64,000 nucleotides of DNA from Cognaticolwellia aestuarii (GCF_002000025.1 NZ_MUZV01000002.1:186001-250000); one strand, 5' to 3'. Shown: positions 18,109-26,179, counted from the first letter of the stretch. Notes: generated by a model from the letters alone, not told the origin. A program made the numbers and translations.

Positions 18109-18633
18109 ATGATTGAACGGTTCAGTTTTACAAAACTAAGTGCTGTTAACAAAGTAGGCCAGGTATTAATTAATCTTACGATAGGTTTGCTTTTAAGTAT
18201 TAGTTTATCGGTACACAGTGCTGAAAATGAAGCTTTAACGCAGTCACAGATTGACTTGCAAGCGGTGTTATTGCAGCACAAAGGTGAGGTGGTTTATCTT
18301 GATTTTTGGGCTTCATGGTGTGTGCCATGTCGTAAGTCATTCCCCTGGATGAATAAAATGCAGCAACAACATCAGCATGAAGGCTTTGCTGTTATCAGTG
18401 TTAATCTTGATGCTGAGCATTCATTAGCAAAGGCGTTTTTAACCCGTAACAACGCAAACTTTCCAGTGATTTACGATCCTAAGGGCCATATCGCGCGGCA
18501 CTTTAAAATTAAGGGAATGCCAAGCAGTATGCTGATAGACCGAGAAGGCAAAATACGACAAAGCCACAGTGGTTTTTTCAGCAATAAAATTAAAAGTTAT
18601 GAAGCAGAAATTACTGCTTTATTAAATCAATAG
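18109..18633 (+). CDS. TlpA-like periplasmic thioredoxin
   Basis: A 174-residue protein with an uncleaved-type or cleavable N-terminal hydrophobic segment (about residues 19-37, ending HSA) and a TlpA/ResA-type thioredoxin fold. The active site is W70-C71-V-P-C74 and the cis-proline lies in KGMPSSM. The insert of about 25 residues typical of TlpA is present. It is the first gene of a four-gene cluster with DUF4266, DUF3570 and ApbE proteins, all spaced by 13 bp, an overlap, and about 160 bp. It probably keeps partner cysteines reduced in the periplasm, perhaps the CxC of the next gene product. Confidence 0.85.
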   Translation: MIERFSFTKLSAVNKVGQVLINLTIGLLLSISLSVHSAENEALTQSQIDLQAVLLQHKGEVVYLDFWASWCVPCRKSFPWMNKMQQQHQHEGFAVISVNLDAEHSLAKAFLTRNNANFPVIYDPKGHIARHFKIKGMPSSMLIDREGKIRQSHSGFFSNKIKSYEAEITALLNQ

Positions 18634-18646
18634 TAAGGAAAGGGTT

Positions 18647-18898
18647 ATGAGCCGATCATATTTTAAGCCTTATCGTGTTAGTAGACGTTGCTACTCGGTA
18701 ATATTATTAACAGTATCACTCGCTAGTGGTTGTTCTTCATTAGGTGTTCAACCTTGGGAGCGTGACTTACTAGCAAAAGATGAAATGGCATTAACATCAT
18801 CTCCTTTAGATGCAGCACTTGATGATCATATTTATTTTAGTAAAGAAGCATCAAGCGGTGGAAAAAGCTTTGGTGGCGGAGGTTGCGGATGCAATTAA
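18647..18898 (+). CDS. DUF4266 small lipoprotein with Gly-rich CGC tail
   Basis: An 83-residue lipoprotein: signal peptide with lipobox ASGC (Cys29), then PWERDLLAKDEMAL, the core pattern of DUF4266, and a tail SSGGKSFGGGGCGCN that ends the protein. The terminal CxC and glycine run look like a metal or redox site or a processing tag. It follows the thioredoxin gene by 13 bp and overlaps the DUF3570 gene by 10 bp; the GGCGGAGG coding for the tail also acts as the ribosome-binding site for that gene. Function is unknown. Confidence 0.82.
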   Translation: MSRSYFKPYRVSRRCYSVILLTVSLASGCSSLGVQPWERDLLAKDEMALTSSPLDAALDDHIYFSKEASSGGKSFGGGGCGCN

Positions 18899-20208
18899 CT
18901 AAAAAAAAGAGCCCAGTGAATATTAAAGCAGCACTAACACTTGCCACAACCGCGTTGTTAGGAACGTTACCTGCTGCGGGTCATGCGCAAGAATCATCAA
19001 AAGTTGCAGAGCTATCATCTTGGGATTTTGATACTGCATTTTTGTACTACAGTGAAAGCGACCGAGTGTCAGCTGCAGAAGCAATTATTAATGCGAAAAA
19101 AACCTTTGAAAATGATCAAGTGCTTAACCTCAAATTGACTATTGATTCATTAACCGGTGCTTCAGCCAATGGCGCTACCGCGCAACCTAATGTACAAACG
19201 TTTACTCGTCCATCTGGCAAAGGCAGTTATCAAACGGATAAAAACACCACACCACTTGACGATACTTTTAAAGATACTCGGGTGCAATTAAATGCACAAT
19301 GGACCCAACCGTTGGCTGAAAATTATACGGGTAGTGCAGGTATACATATTTCTAAAGAATATGACTATTTATCGTTAGGCATTAATGGCAATTTGGCTTA
19401 TGACTTTAATAATAAAAACTCAACGTTTTCATTAGGGTTAAGCTATTTTCAAGATACATTTGAACCTGAAGGTGGTATTCCCGTCGCTTTTGCTAGCATG
19501 CCATCAGCTTTCGGTAGTGATGAAAACGGGAATAAAGCGCTGTTTGATGCGACACGCCTAACTGATAGTGATGACAAAACCACTGCTGATATTATGTTAG
19601 GTTTTACCCAAGTGATTAACCGCAGAATGTTAATGCAATTTAATTACTCGTATTCCAAGGTTGATGGCTATTTAAGTGATCCATTTAAAGTATTAAGTTT
19701 GCTTGATAGTAATGGTTATGCACAAGATTACCTTTATGAGAGTCGACCTGATAGCCGTGTAAAACAAAGCTTATTTGCCCAAACCAAATACCACTTTGAA
19801 CAGAATGTAATTGATGTTTCTTATCGTTATATGTGGGATGACTGGGAGATAGACTCTCACACGATTGACTCAAAACTACGAGTGCCATTATCGAGCACTA
19901 GTTACCTAGAGCCGCATTTGCGCTTTTATCAACAAACGGCTGCTGATTTTTATCGCCCTTTTTTAATGCAATCAAACCCTATGCCGATGTTTGCGAGTGC
20001 TGATTACCGTATTGGTGAAATGAGTGCTTATACGGTTGGTTTAAAATACGGCATGAAATTGAGTGACGGTAATGATTTATCGTTTAGGCTAGAGTATTAT
20101 CGACAAAATCCGAAAAATGCAGGTTATCAAGCTCCTGATGCGCTTGAAAGTGCTGATATATATGAAAGTGTTGACGCGATTATTGCGCAAGTCAGTTATT
20201 CATTTTAA
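18889..20208 (+). CDS. DUF3570 outer-membrane beta-barrel-like protein with flavinylation-type motif
   Basis: A 439-residue protein. I chose the ATG at 18889 because GGCGGAGG ends 6 nt upstream; an in-frame TTG lies at 18883. A signal peptide ends near GHA-QE (residue ~33). From ~110 onward the sequence alternates in beta strands with aromatic belts and ends ...IIAQVSYSF, an outer-membrane C-terminal signature. Residues 86-92 read DSLTGAS, which fits the Dxx(S/T)GA(S/T) site at which ApbE attaches FMN in NqrC/RnfG-type proteins. The ApbE gene follows in the same cluster. FMN attachment at S92 is inference. Confidence 0.82.
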   Translation: MQLTKKKSPVNIKAALTLATTALLGTLPAAGHAQESSKVAELSSWDFDTAFLYYSESDRVSAAEAIINAKKTFENDQVLNLKLTIDSLTGASANGATAQPNVQTFTRPSGKGSYQTDKNTTPLDDTFKDTRVQLNAQWTQPLAENYTGSAGIHISKEYDYLSLGINGNLAYDFNNKNSTFSLGLSYFQDTFEPEGGIPVAFASMPSAFGSDENGNKALFDATRLTDSDDKTTADIMLGFTQVINRRMLMQFNYSYSKVDGYLSDPFKVLSLLDSNGYAQDYLYESRPDSRVKQSLFAQTKYHFEQNVIDVSYRYMWDDWEIDSHTIDSKLRVPLSSTSYLEPHLRFYQQTAADFYRPFLMQSNPMPMFASADYRIGEMSAYTVGLKYGMKLSDGNDLSFRLEYYRQNPKNAGYQAPDALESADIYESVDAIIAQVSYSF

Positions 20209-20367
20209 GCCTTTTATTTTAAAACACTTTGCGCAAGGACGCGCTGGTAACCGTATCAAAGCTTGAACAGTGAGTTTTGCCAAGCAGTGCCTTTATAAAG
20301 GGTAACTTGTAACGCCTTAAATGAGTTGGTATAAGTCATTATGCCTAACAGGTGTAAAGGAAGCGAT

Positions 20368-21270
20368 TTGTCAAAAAAGATTAAAAGATCAGTTGAAGTT
20401 TTAGCGACGGCAGATGGTCATTGCATGCGTTTTGATGCCATGGCCAGCCCCTGTGAAATTCTTGTTGCAGGCAGTGACCTAAAGCTAGCACAAACTTTAG
20501 GTCAGCTTGTTGCAGATGAAGTTTGGCGTATTGAAGATAAATATTCTCGCTATAAAACCAACAGTGTTTGCTCGACTATTAATAACAGTAGCGGGCAATC
20601 AATCGCAATTGATCAAGAAACTTTTGCATTATTGAACTTTGCTGATACTTGTTATCAGCTAAGCGAAGGCGTGTTTGATATCACTTCAGGAGTATTGCGC
20701 AAAGTCTGGTGTTTTGACGGTAGCGATAACATTCCTAATGAAGCTAACGTGCAAAAAGTGCTGCAAAATATTGCTTGGGAAAAAGTACAGTTTGATCAGC
20801 AGCAGATCACTTTACCTGCCAACATGGAGTTAGATTTTGGTGGGATCGGGAAAGAATACGCCGTTGACCGAGCGCTACTTATTGCTGAGCAGTTAACCTC
20901 ATTACCGATATTAGTCAATTTAGGTGGTGATTTAGCCGCGAATAAACCTCGTCAAGACAATACACCATGGCAAGTCGGTATTGAGCACCCAGGCTTTATT
21001 GATCGCAAACCTATGGTTGTTAGTTTACTTTCAGGCGCGTTAGCAACCAGTGGTGATGCTAAGCGTTTTTTATTGAGAAATAATATTCGCTATAGTCATA
21101 TTTTAAATGCAAAAACAGGTTGGCCTGTAGCACAGGCACCGCGCTCAATCACTGTAGTTGCCCCTCAATGCATTCAGGCCGGAATATTGGCAACACTAGC
21201 GTTAATGCAAGGAGAAAATGCAGAAACATTTCTTTCTGAGCAAGAGATTAAGTTCTGGGCCATTCGCTAG
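20368..21270 (+). CDS. apbE: FAD:protein FMN transferase (ApbE family)
   Basis: About 300 residues. The enzyme moves FMN from FAD to a Ser/Thr of a target protein. ApbE blocks are clear: FDITSGVL, LDFGGIGKEYAVDRA, LVNLGGDLAA, TSGDAKRF and HILNAKTGWPV. I prefer the TTG at 20368 (AAAGGAAG 5-6 nt upstream); the frame extends to an ATG at 20341 with no visible ribosome site. Neither form has a signal peptide or lipobox, unlike most periplasmic ApbE proteins. The final gene of the thioredoxin/DUF4266/DUF3570 cluster; a strong terminator follows. Confidence 0.9.
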   Translation: MSKKIKRSVEVLATADGHCMRFDAMASPCEILVAGSDLKLAQTLGQLVADEVWRIEDKYSRYKTNSVCSTINNSSGQSIAIDQETFALLNFADTCYQLSEGVFDITSGVLRKVWCFDGSDNIPNEANVQKVLQNIAWEKVQFDQQQITLPANMELDFGGIGKEYAVDRALLIAEQLTSLPILVNLGGDLAANKPRQDNTPWQVGIEHPGFIDRKPMVVSLLSGALATSGDAKRFLLRNNIRYSHILNAKTGWPVAQAPRSITVVAPQCIQAGILATLALMQGENAETFLSEQEIKFWAIR

Positions 21271-21296
21271 CGGCTTTAATTTTAGGGTGGACATAA

Positions 21297-21327
21297 AAAA
21301 CGCGCGGTGAGCGCGTTTTATTTTTTC
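21297..21327 (+). terminator. Rho-independent terminator after apbE
   Basis: A 9-bp stem AAAACGCGC with its complement around GGTGA, followed by TTTTATTTTTT. It closes the thioredoxin-to-apbE operon; reading from the minus strand it has an A/T tail too and may serve the convergent gene. Confidence 0.9.
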
Positions 21328-21355
21328 AATCACATAGCTTTATAATATTTCTATA

Positions 21356-22471
21356 CTACTCTTGATAAAAACCAAGGTGTTGATGAAAGCGAACGGTTAA
21401 CTCTTCTTTGTTATTCACATATTCGAGCTTCTGAGCAATGCTATGCAGCGCATGCTCAATTTGCATTAAAAATTTACCGTAGCCATGGCTAGTTTTATCT
21501 TGCTCACTTGCCACAAAAATAAGCTGAACACTGTCAACAAGTTTATCGGCTACCCACTTGCAAACATAGCCACCATTGTTATTTTTAGGGTTGTATCCCA
21601 GCATGTAAAGCTCACCTTTAACTGCAGCCATTTCATCATCGCTACGGCGAACAATGGGCACTAAGCCATTCGCAATAACCGCACCATTATGCAAATTATG
21701 CTTTTCTGCCGCATCGACAAATGCGTCAGAAATAAAGCTGTAAAGTGGGCTGTAGTTTTCGCCATTACTATGGTCTAAAGGCACAATGTTTCGCAAGCGA
21801 CGATTAATCGGCATATCAACAATGGAGTAAGTTAATTCATCAGTATTTTTAGGTAGAGTAATATCATCAGCAGCATAGCGATTAGAAATACTACGAAGCT
21901 TATGAACTTGATTACCCTGTACGCCTTTATCTTTAGCAAATAAATCGTAAGTTAAGTGCTGATGATCACAAATTCGCACGTCTTGCACGTTAAGCCCTGT
22001 TTGCTCTGTAAATTGGCCAATGGCTTGTACAACTTTTTGGTGGAATATTGCAGAGTTATGTCTGACATCATCACCGTTTGATAAAAATACTAGGTGTATT
22101 TTATTGGCTTTTTTGCTGGCATCAAAGTAAGCGTTTTGGCTGTAATGGTAGCGAGAGTTATACAAAAACAAAATTTGCTGTGCTGTTTGCGCGGTTAATT
22201 TTTCTGGGCTAAAGCGAATACGGGTAAATTTGTCGTTAGCAACAAACTGGCCACTTTCAATATCGAGTTCGTCGTTAATTTTAAAAAACAATACGGAGAG
22301 TTTCTTATAAAAGGCGAGAAAAGGTTGTTCACTTTTGTGATCAATCGCACCAACAAGGTTCTCGATTAATTTATTTGTAACAGTAAACTTAGCCAGTAAA
22401 TACTGGTTTTCACGGGCTGAAGATGGAATATGAACTTTGTGCTGAACGCTTCTTTTACGAGATAGTGGCAT
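21356..22471 (-). CDS. Uncharacterised protein, probably DUF3083 family
   Basis: A 371-residue soluble protein from MPLSRKRSVQHKVHIPSSARENQYLLAKF. I recall this N-terminal pattern from DUF3083, a family limited to Alteromonadales and Vibrionales, but cannot verify it. No signal peptide, membrane helix or known motif is visible. The frame extends 19 codons further upstream (to 22528), with a hydrophobic stretch that looks spurious, so I place the start at 22471. The C-terminus is rich in charged helices. It stands alone, convergent with apbE. Confidence 0.6.
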   Translation of the reverse strand: MPLSRKRSVQHKVHIPSSARENQYLLAKFTVTNKLIENLVGAIDHKSEQPFLAFYKKLSVLFFKINDELDIESGQFVANDKFTRIRFSPEKLTAQTAQQILFLYNSRYHYSQNAYFDASKKANKIHLVFLSNGDDVRHNSAIFHQKVVQAIGQFTEQTGLNVQDVRICDHQHLTYDLFAKDKGVQGNQVHKLRSISNRYAADDITLPKNTDELTYSIVDMPINRRLRNIVPLDHSNGENYSPLYSFISDAFVDAAEKHNLHNGAVIANGLVPIVRRSDDEMAAVKGELYMLGYNPKNNNGGYVCKWVADKLVDSVQLIFVASEQDKTSHGYGKFLMQIEHALHSIAQKLEYVNNKEELTVRFHQHLGFYQE

Positions 22472-22742
22472 AACATGTAACCCATTGATTAAAAACGTTA
22501 GCATAGTAACAACATTCAACATCAGCAAATATGATTTATATCAAAAAGTAAGCTCACAGCTTGCGCATATTTTCCGCAGCAGTGCTTGCTTAGTATGGCA
22601 AAGCTAAAAAAGTAGTTTGACTAAAAATATACCGTGATTTTGCTGTGGTTATTAGCGTGGATAAATTTATTAGCTAGACCTACCTAATTGCATCTGTATT
22701 TGTTTATAATCGTTGCACCATTCGCAACTTAAGAATAAAAAT

Positions 22743-24392
22743 ATGAAAAAAACCTTAGCTTTTACCCTACTTACCTCTGCTGTCTTGTTTGGCTGTGGGG
22801 CAGAAAATGTTGCTAAAAGTAATAGTGCTAAAAGTAATAGTGCTGCAGATGTAACAGCAAGTTATAACAGCATTAATAAAGAACAACTCACCGAACATAT
22901 TAAAGTGCTAGCTTCTGATGAATTTGAAGGGCGAGCACCGTCGAGTAAAGGTGAAGAACTGACACTTGATTATTTAACTAAGCAGTTGACTGCGATAGGT
23001 TTCAAACCTGGTAATGGCGATAGTTTTTTACAAGCCGTGCCTATGGTCTCAATTGAAGCATCTCCAGAAATGACCTTAACCATAGGTGGTAAAGACTATC
23101 AATATGGTCATGATATGGTCATGGGCTCTAGCCGTATTAGTGATTTTGAACAGCTTAAAGACTCTGAATTAGTTTTTGTTGGTTATGGGGTTAATGCACC
23201 TGAGTATCAATGGAATGACTATGAAGGACTTGACGTTAAAGGTAAGACCGTTGTTATTTTAGTAAACGATCCGGGTTTTGCGACCCAAGATCCAGCAATA
23301 TTTAACGGTAATGCCATGACTTATTATGGTCGTTGGACATATAAATATGAAGAAGCAAGCCGCCAAGGTGCAGAAGGGGCAATTATCATTCATGAAACCG
23401 CACCGGCATCATATGGTTGGTCAGTAGTAGAGCACTCATGGACAGGGCCACAATTTGGTTTCGTACGTGAAGACCTTAATAAAGGACGCGTTGCAGTTGA
23501 AGGTTGGGTTAATAGCGATGTGGCAAAAGAGCTTTTCGCAAATGCAGGTTTGAATTTTGAAGAGGCAAAAGCAAAAGCCGCCAAAGGCAGTTATCATGTT
23601 GATATGGGTGACTTAACCGCGTCTGTTGCCGTTAAAAATACCGTTAAAAAGTCAACATCATATAACTTCATTGCTACTTTACCGGGTAGTAGCAAACCTG
23701 ATGAACATATTCTTTATACAGCCCATTGGGATCATTTAGGTAAAGATACCAGTAAAGACGGTGACCAAATTTATAATGGTGCTGTTGATAATGCTTCTGG
23801 TACTGCAGCGTTGATTGAAGTGGCTGAAGCTTTCTCTAAGCTACCAGTAGCACCTGAACGTTCAATCACTATTATGGCGGTAACAGCTGAAGAGCAAGGT
23901 TTACTGGGTTCTAAGTTTTATGCAGCAAACCCAGTGATCCCAGCAGCGAAAACAGTTGCTAACATTAATATGGATGCATTAAATGTTAATGGCCGCAGTA
24001 AAGATGTTTCCGTTTACGGTTTGGGGCAATCACAGCTTGATGATTACTTAACCGTGGCAGCGAAGAAACAAGGTCGCGTTATTTCAGGAGATCCTCGTCC
24101 AGCGGCAGGCATTTATTATCGTTCAGATCATTTTGCTTTCGCTAACATTGGTGTACCAGCGCTTTATGCTAAAAGTGGTAAAGAGCCCGTTGATGAAGCT
24201 ACAAAGGCATTACGAGCAAGTTTAGACCCAATTTTAGCTAAGTGTTACCACAACGCATGTGATGAATACAGTGAGCAATGGGACCTTTCCGGTGCTGTTG
24301 AAGATATGCAAGCGTTCTTCGAAATTGGTTATGAATTATCTCATGAAAATGTTTGGCCACAGTGGAGCAAAACTTCAGAGTTTAAACGTTAA
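22743..24392 (+). CDS. M28-family zinc aminopeptidase lipoprotein with PA domain
   Basis: A 549-residue secreted peptidase starting at the ATG 22743. The signal peptide ends in a lipobox (VLFGC, Cys18). A protease-associated insert occupies ~130-300. The M28 metal ligands are in TAHWDHLG (His, Asp), AVDNASGTAA (Asp), VTAEEQGLLGS (catalytic and ligand Glu), NINMDALN (Asp) and RSDHFAFA (His). A short direct duplication, KSNSAKSNSA, follows the lipidation site. It probably cleaves peptides at the cell surface. Its promoter region (22529-22742) is otherwise empty. Confidence 0.9.
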   Translation: MKKTLAFTLLTSAVLFGCGAENVAKSNSAKSNSAADVTASYNSINKEQLTEHIKVLASDEFEGRAPSSKGEELTLDYLTKQLTAIGFKPGNGDSFLQAVPMVSIEASPEMTLTIGGKDYQYGHDMVMGSSRISDFEQLKDSELVFVGYGVNAPEYQWNDYEGLDVKGKTVVILVNDPGFATQDPAIFNGNAMTYYGRWTYKYEEASRQGAEGAIIIHETAPASYGWSVVEHSWTGPQFGFVREDLNKGRVAVEGWVNSDVAKELFANAGLNFEEAKAKAAKGSYHVDMGDLTASVAVKNTVKKSTSYNFIATLPGSSKPDEHILYTAHWDHLGKDTSKDGDQIYNGAVDNASGTAALIEVAEAFSKLPVAPERSITIMAVTAEEQGLLGSKFYAANPVIPAAKTVANINMDALNVNGRSKDVSVYGLGQSQLDDYLTVAAKKQGRVISGDPRPAAGIYYRSDHFAFANIGVPALYAKSGKEPVDEATKALRASLDPILAKCYHNACDEYSEQWDLSGAVEDMQAFFEIGYELSHENVWPQWSKTSEFKR

Positions 24393-24564
24393 TCAAAGGG
24401 TTATCGCTAAAGTAGGGGAGCCTTAGTGCTCGTTGAATACAGCGCTTTAAAACCAGAGCAGCAATGGCATCATTGCTGCTTCTTTGTGCCACCAAACCAT
24501 TCAATTCAGAAAAATTAATCAAGTTTCCAGGCTGTGATTTAATTTCATAGGTGTATCACCCACA

Positions 24565-24879
24565 TTAACCTTCTTTTATGAACTCAACAATAAATGTCAC
24601 ACCAGAAGGTATTAGTTGAAAGCTAGATGAAATAATCTTGTAATCAACATATTCATCATGAAGGGCTATAAACTTTTTAGCTTCTACATCTAAGTCTTTT
24701 TTTGCATACTCTGGTCCTGCAAAACCGCCGGTATATATTTTTAAGGTATATTGATTTGATGCTTGATTTTTTTGAACAGGAGTAAAAGAGTTACCATAAC
24801 TCGATGATGTACAACCTGATGTTGTGATGAGTAAAACGGTAATAAAAATTAATGTGACCACATTTATTCGTAAATACAT
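24565..24879 (-). CDS. Small lipoprotein, unknown function
   Basis: A 104-residue protein with a signal peptide and lipobox TSGC (Cys23). The rest reads as a small alpha/beta domain with YTLKIYTGGFAGPEYAKKDLDVEAKKFIALHDEYVDYKI, and I recognise no family with confidence. It is a single gene convergent with the M28 peptidase. Confidence 0.6.
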   Translation of the reverse strand: MYLRINVVTLIFITVLLITTSGCTSSSYGNSFTPVQKNQASNQYTLKIYTGGFAGPEYAKKDLDVEAKKFIALHDEYVDYKIISSSFQLIPSGVTFIVEFIKEG

Positions 24880-25188
24880 AATCTATCCTTGCTGAGTGTT
24901 ATTTTAGAACGTTAACTAGACTCTAGACTTTTTAAATTTGAAAAAACAGTTTTATAACTTATTCTTATATGGCCTTTAGTCATACTAAAACCTCTATGCC
25001 ATTTTAAACAGCAAAGAACTTGTTCGTTGCCAAGTTAGAAAGTACTAGCTAAAAGTGATATTTTTGTTTGAAAGCTTAAGTTTATACTGCATAAATGTCC
25101 ATAAAATGGTTCTGTAAATTAAAGTATCCTACCTTTTAGGTAGATTAATTACATCAAGAATAACGTCATCAGACTCAATTACGATTAA
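24880..25188. other. Intergenic region with no gene recognised
   Basis: Upstream region of the small lipoprotein gene. It is AT-rich and contains no open frame, tRNA or terminator that I can support. Its right edge runs into the decayed tRNA-Asn array. Confidence 0.6.
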
Positions 25189-25217
25189 TTGTTGCTCCAC
25201 CAACTAAACTATCGAAT
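25189..25217 (-). pseudogene. Heavily decayed tRNA-Asn fragment
   Basis: The stretch TTGTTGCTCCACCAACTAAA lines up with CCGTTGCTCTACCAACTGAG, the D-arm part of the tRNA-Asn copies, and is followed by the same TTAATATCTACCAAACAACG spacer as the other degenerate copies. It is the most eroded unit of the array. Confidence 0.6.
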
Positions 25218-25262
25218 GTCGCAGTTAATATCTACCAAACAACGAGCATCAAATTCTAGACG

Positions 25263-25288
25263 AAAAAAAACCTGCTAAAAGCAGGTTT
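25263..25288 (-). terminator. Terminator hairpin of leftmost array unit
   Basis: Stem AAACCTGC/GCAGGTTT with loop TAAAA; on the minus strand it is followed by a T run. Same sequence as the terminator behind the intact tRNA genes. Confidence 0.75.
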
Positions 25289-25296
25289 CTTTAATG

Positions 25297-25383
25297 TGGC
25301 TCCTCAATCTGGACTTGAACCAGGGCAAACGCTGACTTTTATAACAGCACAGTCCGTTGCTCTACCAACTGAGTTATTGCACA
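25297..25383 (-). pseudogene. tRNA-Asn pseudogene
   Basis: An 87-nt relative of tRNA-Asn. The T arm is nearly intact and the D arm is recognisable, but the anticodon arm is replaced by a longer sequence (ACTGTGCTGTTATAAAAGTC on the minus strand) and the 5' acceptor half (TGTGCAA) no longer pairs with TTGAGGA. It should not work as a normal tRNA. Confidence 0.8.
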
Positions 25384-25460
25384 TTACAGTTAATAGCTAC
25401 CAAACAACGAGCATCAAATTTCAGGTGAAAAAAAACTGCTAAAAGCAGGTTTCTTTAATG

Positions 25461-25552
25461 TGGCTCACTATCAATGCTGGACTTAAATCAGGGACAAACG
25501 CTTGTTTTCATAAGAGTACAGTCCGTTGCTCTACCAACTGAGTTATTGCGCA
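25461..25552 (-). pseudogene. tRNA-Asn pseudogene, most diverged full unit
   Basis: A 92-nt copy with the same enlarged anticodon region, mutated T arm (GATTTAAGTCCAG) and extra bases in the 3' acceptor side (ATTGATAGTGAGCCA). The D-arm stretch CAGTTGGTAGAGCAACGGAC is preserved. Confidence 0.8.
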
Positions 25553-25630
25553 TTACAGTTAATATCTACCAAACAACGAGCATCAAATTCTAGACGAAAA
25601 AAAACCTGCTAAAAGCAGGTTTCTTTAATG

Positions 25631-25718
25631 TGGCTCCTCAACCTGGACTTGAACCAGGGGCAGACGCTGACTTTTATAACAGCACAGTCCGTTGCTCTAC
25701 CAACTGAGCTATTGAGGC
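25631..25718 (-). pseudogene. tRNA-Asn-like copy with enlarged anticodon arm
   Basis: An 88-nt copy in which six of seven acceptor pairs, the D arm and the T arm are intact, but the anticodon arm carries about 12 extra bases and no GTT anticodon loop. It follows the tRNA terminator on the minus strand, so it is probably not cotranscribed unless there is read-through. Confidence 0.8.
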
Positions 25719-25746
25719 GTAATATTAATTTCACTAAATTTTAGGC

Positions 25747-25773
25747 GAAAAAAAACCTGCTAAAAGCAGGTTT
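25747..25773 (-). terminator. Terminator of the tRNA-Asn operon
   Basis: AAACCTGC-TAAAA-GCAGGTTT stem-loop with a T run on the minus strand, 9 nt after the 3' end of the last intact tRNA-Asn gene. Confidence 0.88.
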
Positions 25774-25781
25774 CTTTAATT

Positions 25782-25857
25782 TGGCTCCTCAACCTGGACT
25801 TGAACCAGGGACAAACGGATTAACAGTCCGTTGCTCTACCAACTGAGCTATTGAGGA
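25782..25857 (-). tRNA. tRNA-Asn(GTT), third of operon
   Basis: A 76-nt tRNA with encoded CCA. Acceptor TCCTCAA pairs with TTGAGGA; D arm GCTCAGTTGGTAGAGC; anticodon arm ACGGA-CTGTTAA-TCCGT with anticodon GTT; T arm CCTGG-TTCAAGT-CCAGG. Identical to the two copies to its right. Confidence 0.97.
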
Positions 25858-25905
25858 ATAAAACTTTTACTTCCTTTATCAGGGAAGAGAGCAATGCTCT
25901 TAATG

Positions 25906-25981
25906 TGGCTCCTCAACCTGGACTTGAACCAGGGACAAACGGATTAACAGTCCGTTGCTCTACCAACTGAGCTATTGAGGA
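25906..25981 (-). tRNA. tRNA-Asn(GTT), second of operon
   Basis: A 76-nt copy identical to its neighbours, with anticodon GTT and encoded CCA. It is separated from the first and third copies by AT-rich spacers of 57 and 48 bp with no terminator T run. Confidence 0.97.
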
Positions 25982-26038
25982 ATTGTTCTTTTTAATATAA
26001 CCGCTGGTAATTAAATTACTAGCCATTACTTTTAAATT

Positions 26039-26114
26039 TGGCTCCTCAACCTGGACTTGAACCAGGGACAAACGGATTAACAGTCCGTTGCTCTACCAAC
26101 TGAGCTATTGAGGA
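26039..26114 (-). tRNA. tRNA-Asn(GTT), first of operon
   Basis: A 76-nt tRNA-Asn identical to the two copies downstream, and the one nearest the promoter. Anticodon GTT in loop CTGTTAA; encoded 3' GCCA. Confidence 0.97.
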
Positions 26115-26142
26115 ATTGTTTTGAAAGCCGCTATCGGCTAAC

Positions 26143-26179
26143 GGGGCGGAATATTAAAGGCAGCATGTCAGACTGTCAA
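26143..26179 (-). promoter_or_regulatory. Strong sigma-70 promoter of the tRNA-Asn operon
   Basis: On the minus strand TTGACA (26174-26179), a 17-bp spacer and TAATAT (26151-26156) form a near-perfect sigma-70 promoter. The following discriminator TCCGCCCC is GC-rich, the pattern linked to stringent (ppGpp) control of stable RNA genes. Confidence 0.9.

Larger units (their letters stand above)
25222..25773 (-). repeat. Tandem array of terminator plus degenerate tRNA-Asn units
   Basis: Three units of about 165-170 bp, each made of TACCAAACAACGAGCATCAA, a short hairpin AAACCTGC-TAAAA-GCAGGTTT and a damaged tRNA-Asn, plus a partial unit at each edge. Matching spacers (25222, 25389 and 25559 onward) show that the units arose by tandem duplication. 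Hairpins lie at 25268-25288, 25431-25452 (one base lost from the stem), 25602-25622 and 25753-25773. Confidence 0.85.

Noticed and set aside
25222-25773. CRISPR-like array in the repeated region
   Set aside because: The repeats are ~165 bp units made of tRNA-like and terminator sequence; there are no short repeats with unique spacers and no cas genes.
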